A DNA stretch of 11,470 bases from contig JAQBFJ010000244.1 in the NCBI GenBank assembly GCA_032123435.1, forward strand, positions 1-11,470, given 5' to 3'. Under the pieces are notes generated by a model. That model searched no databases. It saw only the letters and a program-made list of their open reading frames with translations, and was not told where the DNA came from. Shown here piece after piece: positions 5,683 through 11,470 of the stretch (position 1 is the first letter of the stretch; each line of letters opens with the position of its first letter). The translations under genes were made by a program, and so were the position numbers. The DNA is from JAQBFJ01 sp032123435. GTDB taxonomy: Bacteria > Verrucomicrobiota > Kiritimatiellia > UBA8416 > JAQBFJ01.

Positions 5683-6546
5683 ATGAGATTTTTACATCTT
5701 CACGTATTGGAAGCAACGCTGGCCTTGTGCGTCATTTGCGGCTGCTCCGGCAATATAACAACCAATACAGTGACAACTGAACCTTCGGGCAAAGTCCTGC
5801 CCGTCATCGAATTGATAGGTTCATCACTCGTTGACGCTAACGGCGGGCCCGTATCCGGCGCAGAACTCATCCAAAAACAATACCTGCTCCTCTACTTCTC
5901 AGCACACTGGTGCCCGCCCTGCCGGGCGTTTACACCACAATTGGTCAATTTCTATAACCAGAACAAGAACGCCAACAATTTCGAAATAATATTGATCAGT
6001 GCCGACAGGACACCGGAAGCCATGCGCCAATACATGTCGGAAACGGCTATGCCTTGGCCCGCCCTCTCTTACGACAGCCCGGCCAAACAGGCATTGGGTG
6101 ATGAACTGGGGGTAGAAGGTATTCCATGCCTCGTCATGTTCAACAATAAAGGAGCCGTGATCTCCAGTAGTTATAAAAATAAGAAGTATGTCGGACCCGA
6201 CAAGGTTCTGAACGACCTCAAAGAGCTCCTGAAGAAAAACGCATCCGCACCCAACAGCCAACCTCCGGCAGAAACAAACACGTCGGCCGTTATGCCGGAA
6301 AAACAGATATCAAAAACATCCACAGAACAATCCGAACAGCAGAATAAAGAAGAAGATATAAGCCTTCTTTATGAATTCAACGGCGTATTAAAGACCCAAA
6401 AAGGTTATACCGCCATTATCAATGGAAAACTTGTCTCAAAAGGAGATACGTTGGACAATAATGCTAAAGTAGTAGAAATTGCTGATAAATATGTTGTCAT
6501 TTCAATAGATGAAAAAACCTATAAACTTAAGCCATCATCACATTAA
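5683..6546 (+). CDS. Nucleoredoxin/tryparedoxin-like thioredoxin-fold lipoprotein with a GspB-like C-terminal domain
   Basis: 287 residues. The N-terminus ends in I-C-G-C (18-21), a lipobox with Cys21 as the probable lipidated residue, so the protein should sit in the envelope facing the periplasm. Residues about 38-185 form a thioredoxin fold: Y-F-S-A-H-W-C-P-P-C-R-A-F-T-P (71-85) carries the active-site Cys77/Cys80 and is the nucleoredoxin/tryparedoxin version of the motif; the cis-proline is Pro148 in G-I-P-C, and an extra Cys149 follows it. A low-complexity linker rich in S, T, Q, E and K covers 186-226. The last 60 residues (Y-E-F-N-G-V-L, A-I-I-N-G-K-L-V-S-K-G-D, V-V-E-I, Y-V-V-I-S) look like the short beta domain seen at the ends of GspB/MshK-like secretion proteins. 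The likely job is reduction or isomerisation of thiols in exported proteins. AAGGAAAG lies about 11 bases before the ATG. Confidence 0.85.
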   Translation: MRFLHLHVLEATLALCVICGCSGNITTNTVTTEPSGKVLPVIELIGSSLVDANGGPVSGAELIQKQYLLLYFSAHWCPPCRAFTPQLVNFYNQNKNANNFEIILISADRTPEAMRQYMSETAMPWPALSYDSPAKQALGDELGVEGIPCLVMFNNKGAVISSSYKNKKYVGPDKVLNDLKELLKKNASAPNSQPPAETNTSAVMPEKQISKTSTEQSEQQNKEEDISLLYEFNGVLKTQKGYTAIINGKLVSKGDTLDNNAKVVEIADKYVVISIDEKTYKLKPSSH

Positions 6547-6619
6547 ATCAACCTTCTTCTGAAAATTATAACCTGATGCACTTGCACCTTTACTGAAATT
6601 GTGATACAAGTTCCTTAAC

Positions 6620-7030
6620 ATGAATAACGTTATTATACCTTGTGATAAGAAACGTATCCTGATAGCAGATGATGACCCTGAGATACGCCAAATGTTCCAA
6701 ATGGTTCTTTCCATGGAACTTACCGACTGCACTATTGACACGGTTAAAAACGGTGCCGAGGCGTTCACTGAATTTCTTGCCCATCATCATGCTGTACTCT
6801 TGATGGATCTGCATATGCCGTTGATGGATGGCGAAGATGCATTCTACGAAATACAGGATACCTGCGAAACAGAAAACATGGAAATGCCGGCCGTAATCTT
6901 CATAACCGCGTACGACCCTACCCGTATTGTGCGCAACATCGCCTCCAAAGACCCAAAGCATGGCATGCTGAAGAAACCAGTACAAAACGATCTGCTTATT
7001 CAAACAGTAAAAAGCCGGATCAATACCTGA
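6620..7030 (+). CDS. Stand-alone response-regulator receiver domain (CheY-like)
   Basis: 136 residues, only a receiver domain, without DNA-binding or enzymatic output. The acidic pocket Asp18/Asp19 is in I-A-D-D-D, the phosphoacceptor is Asp63 in L-M-D-L-H-M-P, the switch Thr96 is in I-T-A-Y, and Lys119-Pro120 is in L-K-K-P. All residues needed for phosphorylation are present. An insertion between the phospho-Asp and Thr segments (about residues 80-89, C-E-T-E-N-M-E-M) is slightly longer than in CheY. No histidine kinase is in the window, so the partner and output are unknown. No SD is visible before ATG 6620. It lies 73 bp after the thioredoxin gene and converges with the RNA ligase gene, with only 40 bp between. 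Confidence 0.92.
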   Translation: MNNVIIPCDKKRILIADDDPEIRQMFQMVLSMELTDCTIDTVKNGAEAFTEFLAHHHAVLLMDLHMPLMDGEDAFYEIQDTCETENMEMPAVIFITAYDPTRIVRNIASKDPKHGMLKKPVQNDLLIQTVKSRINT

Positions 7031-7070
7031 TAACAACAATCACGGTTTTTACGCGCTCAAAAATAGTTCA

Positions 7071-8273
7071 TTACTTTCTCCGCTTCGACCAGCGTTCCGG
7101 TGGCGCCATCTTTACAAGCCGCGGCATAAACCTGGCAACCGGCTCAACAAGATCTGCCTGCGCCGCCATAACCATATCAATATCTTTATATGCCATCGGC
7201 GCTTCGTCCAATCCGGCTGTAAGCACGGTAACACCATTCTCTTCAAGAACCCGCTTCACTTCAGCCCACTTGAAAGACCTCAGAGCCGCAGAACGACTCA
7301 TTCTCCTGCCAGCTCCATGCGCCGCAGAGCTCATGGACTCCGCATTGCCCTTGCCTCGCACCACGTAACCGGGCGCCATCATGGAACCAGGAATAATACC
7401 TATAACACCAGACGAGGCCGGAGTTGCTCCTTTTCTGTGAACCACTACATCCTCCCCGAAATGTCTCTCTTTCCACGCAAAATTGTGATGATTCTCTATG
7501 TCGGTTAATATCCCGATACCAAGATTGCGAGTAATACCAGCGTGAATCAGTTCGTGATTAGCCGCCGCGTAATGCCCCATCAGTTGCATGGCCTGCCAAT
7601 ATTCATGCCCCTGCTCACTGTCCAAATCCAACCATGCTAATTCTTTCAATCCACCGGAAAGCTCAGGATGTATCTCTTTTGCCCATTTGCTGTACCGTGT
7701 GCAGACATTAGCTCCAGCTCCACGACTGCCGCCGTGACTCAGAAGCGCCAAATAATCACCAGCTTTGAGCCCTAAATCGTCCTTGCCGACACTGAGTATC
7801 CCGAATTCAACAAAATGATTACCCGCCCCGCTTGATCCAAGCTGTTTCCAAGCCTTGTCCTTCATTTCCTGTGTTACGGGACTTACATTCCAATTCTCAT
7901 CCATTACAGCATGCTGTTTGCGCGTTTTAAATCCGACACCGACACCAAAACATGTCTCGTTTTCCAGCGCCGTTATCAGCCGCTCTTTCTCTTTGGCTAA
8001 AAACGCGACAGGTGTATCAAACACGGTCAATTTCATTCGGCACGCGATATCCATGCCTACAGCATAAGGAATTACCGCGCCTTTTACCGCTAATACTCCA
8101 CCTATAGGTAACCCGTACCCCATGTGGGCGTCAGGCATGAGAGCACCAGCAACAGTAATCGGTAAACTGCACGCATTGTCCATCTGCTCTATTGTCTTAT
8201 CGTCGAAATCCCTGCCCCATTTACGATAAGACACGGGACCAGAAGCGCCTGTTTCAAACATTCTCTTCGCCAT
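7071..8273 (-). CDS. rtcB: RtcB-family RNA ligase
   Basis: 400 residues, close to E. coli RtcB (408). RtcB joins 3'-phosphate or 2',3'-cyclic-phosphate RNA ends to 5'-OH ends using GTP and Mn2+, in tRNA or RNA repair. Metal and catalytic residues are visible: Asp75 and Cys78 in M-D-I-A-C-R-M, His153 in G-N-H-F-V-E, His180 in S-H-G-G-S-R-G, His262/263 in N-H-H-N-F and the guanylate-accepting His319 in A-H-G-A-G-R. R-K-G-A (280-283) and I-P-G-S-M (294-298) are also family blocks, and the end has A-Y-K-D-I-D (361-366). The D-I-A-C-R-M form (E. coli has D-I-G-C-G-M) marks a bacterial subgroup. No RtcA cyclase, RtcR regulator or archease is next to it. AAGGAAGG lies 12 or more bases upstream of ATG 8273, rather far; a second ATG at residue 5 is possible. 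Confidence 0.95.
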   Translation of the reverse strand: MAKRMFETGASGPVSYRKWGRDFDDKTIEQMDNACSLPITVAGALMPDAHMGYGLPIGGVLAVKGAVIPYAVGMDIACRMKLTVFDTPVAFLAKEKERLITALENETCFGVGVGFKTRKQHAVMDENWNVSPVTQEMKDKAWKQLGSSGAGNHFVEFGILSVGKDDLGLKAGDYLALLSHGGSRGAGANVCTRYSKWAKEIHPELSGGLKELAWLDLDSEQGHEYWQAMQLMGHYAAANHELIHAGITRNLGIGILTDIENHHNFAWKERHFGEDVVVHRKGATPASSGVIGIIPGSMMAPGYVVRGKGNAESMSSAAHGAGRRMSRSAALRSFKWAEVKRVLEENGVTVLTAGLDEAPMAYKDIDMVMAAQADLVEPVARFMPRLVKMAPPERWSKRRK

Positions 8274-8502
8274 TCTTAATACTTACCTTCCTTGTAACAG
8301 GCCATTTATGCCTCATGCTCAACCACCTTCATATCAGCTCAGTCCGAATGTTCAATAACACCCAGCGCGGATCAGATTGAAGCAGCCTATTGTCATGCAA
8401 ATTCAAACCTTTTGCCTGTTTTTCAGATTGACTCAACCCCATAAAACAACAACAATGCATGGTTCATCCACAAGACTATTTCTAAATTAAGAAAGGTTCA
8501 AT
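8274..8502. other. Divergent intergenic region between rtcB and the SagB-type gene
   Basis: 229 bp without a gene. It must hold the promoters of both flanking genes. A reasonable plus-strand promoter is at 8428-8456; I see no convincing minus-strand promoter for rtcB, no large inverted repeat and no RNA gene. Confidence 0.6.
8428..8456 (+). promoter_or_regulatory. Candidate promoter of the SagB-type flavoenzyme gene
   Basis: TTGACT (8428-8433) and AACAAT (8451-8456) with 17 bp between them. The -35 is one mismatch from consensus, the -10 is two. The predicted leader is about 40 nt and carries the GAAAGG ribosome binding site. Confidence 0.4.
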
Positions 8503-9198
8503 ATGAAATACATAAATCTTGTCTCGCTGGCCCTGACGGCCGCATTTCTTGGTTGCGGAAGCTCCTCCGCGAAGTCGGAAACGAAAGATTCCATAATAAA
8601 ACTTCCCGATCCATCACTCAAAGGCCCTGTTTCCGTGGAAGAAGCCATAAATAAAAGAAGATCAAGACGCAGCTTCGAAAAGACACCTCTTACCATGGAA
8701 CAATTGTCTCAAATCCTCTGGTGCGCACAGGGAATAACAAACAAAAAAGGAGAAAGAAGGGCCTCGCCTTCAGCAGGAGCAACATATCCGATGACAATAT
8801 ATGTTGTCATCGGCGATAAGACATGCGGCAATATTACCGCCGGCGCTTACGAATACCTGCAGCGTGAACATGCCCTTAAACTCCACATTCCCGGCCTGCT
8901 TAATGAAAATCTTATTAAAGCAGCCATGAACCAGGCATTCGTCGGCCAGGCGCCGGTTGCGCTGGTATGCACGGCCAACTACGCAAGAACAACAGACCGA
9001 TACGGCGAACGCGGAATAATGTATGTTCATATGGAAGCCGGACACATCGGGCAGAACGTGCACTTGCAAGCCGAGGCCATGGGACTTGGCACCTGCATGA
9101 TAGGAGCCTTCAGTGATGACGCAGTATCCAGATTGCTCAAACTCGATAAGAACCAGAAACCGCTATATATAATGCCTGTAGGCAAACCTTCCTCATGA
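8503..9198 (+). CDS. SagB/ThcOx-type nitroreductase-family flavoprotein, lipoprotein
   Basis: 231 residues. The N-terminus K-Y-I-N-L...A-A-F-L-G-C (2-18) is a lipoprotein signal with Cys18, followed by a Ser-rich linker to about 27. The enzyme domain follows: K-R-R-S-R-R-S-F (51-58), the FMN phosphate-binding block that opens this family; L-S-Q-I-L-W-C-A-Q-G (68-77); S-P-S-A-G-A-T-Y-P (88-96), diagnostic for the SagB/ThcOx branch; E-A-G-H-I-G-Q-N (178-185) and G-L-G-T-C (194-198) for FMN binding; and P-V-G-K-P (225-229) at the end. In the family, SagB and ThcOx oxidise azolines within peptide toxins, but most single-gene members have no known substrate. No YcaO cyclodehydratase or precursor peptide is visible in this window, so a free-standing periplasmic redox enzyme is more likely. 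GAAAGG six bases before the ATG supports the start. The gene converges with the WD40 gene, 16 bp away. Confidence 0.88.
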   Translation: MKYINLVSLALTAAFLGCGSSSAKSETKDSIIKLPDPSLKGPVSVEEAINKRRSRRSFEKTPLTMEQLSQILWCAQGITNKKGERRASPSAGATYPMTIYVVIGDKTCGNITAGAYEYLQREHALKLHIPGLLNENLIKAAMNQAFVGQAPVALVCTANYARTTDRYGERGIMYVHMEAGHIGQNVHLQAEAMGLGTCMIGAFSDDAVSRLLKLDKNQKPLYIMPVGKPSS

Positions 9199-9214
9199 GC
9201 CAACAACGCCACAA

Positions 9215-10555
9215 TCACAGGTTCAAACGGATTACGTAAACAGCCTTGTCGGAAGAACCAACCACCACGTGCCGACCATCCGGATGAAACTCAGAATCAG
9301 AAAACCTGCCTTCATAGGAATCCATGTTGAATATTACATTGCCTGTTTCCACATCCCAAAGCTTAACCGTATGATCCCAGGACGAGGACAATACCTGTTT
9401 CCCGTCATTGCTGAATGAAACATCATAAACACTGAATCCATGCCCCTTGAACGTTTTCTCTTCTTTAAAGGTGCTTAAACACCATAACTTTAAAGTGTTG
9501 TCACGCGACCCGGAAAGTACATGCTTGCCGTCAGGACTGAAACAAACACTCATAACGCCATCTTCATGACCCTCAAAACAACCGGACTGAACACCCGTTT
9601 CAACATCCCAAAGCCGAACACATTTATCATCACCACCAGATAACAATAGAGTAGCATTCTCATTAAAAGATACAGATCGCGCTGAACCTAATTTTCTATC
9701 ACTGAACGTTCGGATCTTTTCACCACTCTCAAGATCCAGCAATATTATAATTCCAATATCAGATGACACAGCAACGCGCCTTCCATCAGCACTAACATCT
9801 ACTCCCGTAATGCCGCCGCGCTTTACATGCTGTCGCCATAACTCTTCTCCCGATTCCACATTCCACAACACAAGCATTCCCGAACGATCACCTGAAACTG
9901 CCCTTTTCCCATCAGGACAAAACCTGACGTCCATTACCCCGATTTCATGCCCGGGCAACGTTCGCACCTCACTTCCGCCTGCAAAGTCCCAGAGCTTAAC
10001 CATACCATCATCAGAACAGGAAACTATATACCGCCCGTCAGAACTTACATCCACACCCATGACCTCGCCTGTGTGCCCCTCAAATATACGCACCTCTTCC
10101 GCCTTGATCACATCACGAGATGCCGCGCCTGATACGGGAACATGCAATTCTTTTTCTTTCACAACAGGGGCTGCGCAAAGACGCGCCACTTCCACGGGCA
10201 ACGATAACCGCTTTTTTATCCTTTCAATAATATCCCGCTCCTCCGCTACCTCTCCACCATCAGAAGAAGCACACGAAAAAAGCCATTCTTCAAGCACGGG
10301 ATATACGAATTTCTTATCATCATCCGTCAATGACAACACCGCTCTATCAAACGCGTTAAAGAATTCATCACTCTCTAATGCCACGAATTCCTGAAGTGAT
10401 CCCGTCGCGCCATCTTCGCCAAATTGTTCAATAAGCCAGCTCTGCTCACCCGGTCTGAGCTCCTCGTCAGCGGCAACAGCCCAGAAGGCACAGCAATAAA
10501 GAAAGGTTTGCGCCTCGACCGAACAGTCCTTGGCATAAAAAGGGGGATGCGTCAT
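9215..10555 (-). CDS. TerB-like N-terminal domain fused to a seven-bladed WD40 propeller
   Basis: 446 residues from ATG 10555; a GTG at 10597 would extend it by 14 residues into the SppA gene, but neither start has a good SD. There is no signal peptide, so it is probably cytoplasmic. Residues about 15-120 are helical, with A-A-D-E-E-L-R-P-G-E (28-37) and A-S-S-D-G-G-E-V-A-E-E (96-106), the paired acidic motifs of TerB-like (tellurite-resistance/DUF533-type) domains. From about 154, seven repeats follow, most with the G-H...D-V...S-x-D-G...S-x-S-x-D...L-W-D signature (best at 154-190, 197-232, 324-358 and 366-401; degenerate at 239-275, 282-317 and 410-446). Seven blades close one propeller, usually a protein-binding platform. 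The gene starts 10 bp after the SppA stop codon, so the two are almost certainly cotranscribed. Its partner is unknown. Confidence 0.82.
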   Translation of the reverse strand: MTHPPFYAKDCSVEAQTFLYCCAFWAVAADEELRPGEQSWLIEQFGEDGATGSLQEFVALESDEFFNAFDRAVLSLTDDDKKFVYPVLEEWLFSCASSDGGEVAEERDIIERIKKRLSLPVEVARLCAAPVVKEKELHVPVSGAASRDVIKAEEVRIFEGHTGEVMGVDVSSDGRYIVSCSDDGMVKLWDFAGGSEVRTLPGHEIGVMDVRFCPDGKRAVSGDRSGMLVLWNVESGEELWRQHVKRGGITGVDVSADGRRVAVSSDIGIIILLDLESGEKIRTFSDRKLGSARSVSFNENATLLLSGGDDKCVRLWDVETGVQSGCFEGHEDGVMSVCFSPDGKHVLSGSRDNTLKLWCLSTFKEEKTFKGHGFSVYDVSFSNDGKQVLSSSWDHTVKLWDVETGNVIFNMDSYEGRFSDSEFHPDGRHVVVGSSDKAVYVIRLNL

Positions 10556-10565
10556 TGCAATAAGC

Positions 10566-11470
10566 TCACATTTCCCAGAGATAAAGCAGCCTTGCACCCG
10601 ATAGCTTGTTCCTAAACTCGGTTACAGGACTCCAGCTCTGTGCCGACCTGAGGAAATCAGAAAAACTGAATTCCTCCTCATAACGGTAAATCTTGATATT
10701 CCCGACTTGAAGCAGTTGCGCGGTCTTTTCAACAGCATCCTGCCAGTAACCAATATTGTCGATCAATCCAAGCCCTAACGCCGTGTCAGCAGTAAAAATA
10801 CGGCCATCAGCCAATCCCTGAACATCCTCCAACGAAATCTTCCGACCTTCCGCTACAAGTTTTTTGAAACGGTTATGCATGTTGTCTATTATTCCCTGGA
10901 GCATCGCCGACTGCTCCAATGTCACGTCTCCAAACGGATTCAGTAAATCTTTATTAGGCCCCGATTTGAACGTAACATCCTTAACCCCCACTCTTTCAGC
11001 CAGCCCGCGAACATTATACGATTGCATCAAAACCCCGATCGAACCTGTAACAGTAGTCGGGTGCGCTATAATGCAATCCGCAGCAAGCGCGATATAATAA
11101 GCGCCCGATGCCGCAATATCTCCGAAAATCGCCACAACCTTACGACCTTCTCTGCTTTTCTTGAAATCATTCAGCGCTTTGAAAATGATATCACTCGCCG
11201 TAATGCCGCCACCACCACTGTCAATTTCCAGAATAATGGCTTTGACTTCCGGATCATGCGTGGCCCTGTGAATCGATTTGAGCACATTGGCCGCCGAGCT
11301 CTCCCCGTAAAACGATGTCCCGCGATTATCAAGCATAATCAAACCGGAAAGCGGGATTCGCACCACTTTGATATCACCGGAACCACACGACCAGATCTCA
11401 TTCATTTCCGGCCGCTCATCCTGCCCTGCCTTGTGCAGTTTCAAGGGACGCGAGAACGACGCACTAGCGA
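10566..11470 (-). CDS. sppA: SppA-like signal peptide peptidase (S49 family), N-terminus outside window
   Basis: The frame is open to the right edge without a stop, so the true start is probably outside; the TTG at 11444 is more likely an internal Leu codon. At least 301 residues are visible. Counting from that TTG, V-V-R-I-P-L-S-G-L-I (27-36) opens the domain, D-S-G-G-G-G (75-80) is the oxyanion-side loop, the nucleophile is Ser113 in A-A-S-G-A-Y-Y, G-S-I-G-V (134-138) follows, and the general base is Lys165 in S-G-P-N-K-D. The Ser-Lys distance of 52 residues equals that of B. subtilis SppA (Ser147/Lys199). R-I-F-T-A-D-x-A (215-222) and G-L-I-D (226-229) are also family blocks. It would be a membrane-anchored serine/lysine protease that degrades cleaved signal peptides; the anchor should be in the missing part. 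The short single-domain form is of the B. subtilis type. Confidence 0.92.
   Translation of the reverse strand, partial: ASASFSRPLKLHKAGQDERPEMNEIWSCGSGDIKVVRIPLSGLIMLDNRGTSFYGESSAANVLKSIHRATHDPEVKAIILEIDSGGGGITASDIIFKALNDFKKSREGRKVVAIFGDIAASGAYYIALAADCIIAHPTTVTGSIGVLMQSYNVRGLAERVGVKDVTFKSGPNKDLLNPFGDVTLEQSAMLQGIIDNMHNRFKKLVAEGRKISLEDVQGLADGRIFTADTALGLGLIDNIGYWQDAVEKTAQLLQVGNIKIYRYEEEFSFSDFLRSAQSWSPVTEFRNKLSGARLLYLWEM

Noticed and set aside
7031..7070. Bidirectional terminator between the receiver gene and rtcB
   Set aside because: TTTTT and AAAAA flank a short GC-containing loop, but the stem would be only A-T pairs and is too weak to call.
8503..9198. A thiazole/oxazole-modified peptide cluster around the SagB-type gene
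   Set aside because: No YcaO cyclodehydratase, precursor peptide, transporter or leader-cleaving protease pairing is visible. The neighbours are RtcB and a WD40 protein.
9199..9214. Terminator between the converging SagB-type and WD40 genes
   Set aside because: Only 16 bp, with no inverted repeat and no T-run. Termination must lie inside the opposite genes or be factor-dependent.
11442..11444. TTG as the true start of SppA
   Set aside because: The frame remains open upstream to the window edge, no SD precedes the TTG, and SppA proteins normally have an N-terminal membrane anchor that would be missing.
9215..11470. A tellurite-resistance or ter-type defence cluster based on the TerB-like domain
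   Set aside because: No TerC, TerD, TerZ or other ter genes are near, and the TerB similarity is only at the level of short acidic motifs.

Overview
The window looks like ordinary chromosome from a Gram-negative, moderate-GC bacterium. Four predicted lipoproteins or exported proteins and Shine-Dalgarno (SD) sites of mixed strength are visible. Several features suggest the PVC group (Kiritimatiellota, Verrucomicrobiota or Lentisphaerota): a secreted beta-helix/repeat remnant, a nucleoredoxin-like lipoprotein, an M48-TPR lipoprotein and a UroD-like methyltransferase-family protein. This placement is inferred from protein style only and is weak. I see no rRNA, tRNA, CRISPR array, insertion sequence, integrase or phage gene.

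Layout. (1) Positions 1-811, minus strand: the first 270 residues of a uroporphyrinogen-decarboxylase-like protein running off the left edge. It diverges from (2) a short-chain dehydrogenase (981-1838) with a near-consensus promoter, closely followed by a small YfiM-like exported protein (1873-2274). (3) Positions 2283-2677, minus strand: a broken gene joining the start of a secreted beta-helix protein to the out-of-frame tail of what looks like a different repeat protein, still behind a TTGAGG-17-TATAAT promoter. (4) Positions 2851-7030, plus strand: a small multidrug export-family membrane protein, a Tat-type lipoprotein M48 metallopeptidase with a TPR tail, a small coiled-coil membrane protein, a thioredoxin-fold (nucleoredoxin-like) lipoprotein and a stand-alone receiver domain. 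(5) Positions 7071-8273, minus strand: an RtcB-type RNA ligase. (6) Positions 8503-9198, plus strand: a lipoprotein SagB/nitroreductase-type flavoenzyme. (7) Positions 9215-11470, minus strand: a two-gene unit of SppA-like signal peptide peptidase (5' end outside the window) and a TerB-like/WD40 fusion protein.

The common theme of the middle and right parts is envelope maintenance: proteolysis (M48, SppA), thiol redox (thioredoxin-like lipoprotein) and envelope membrane proteins. I did not find a clearly new defence or mobile system. The best leads are the pairing of a periplasmic Cys-x6-Cys membrane protein with the thioredoxin lipoprotein, the TerB-WD40 protein coupled to SppA, the composite pseudogene, and a predicted leaderless mRNA for the M48 peptidase.
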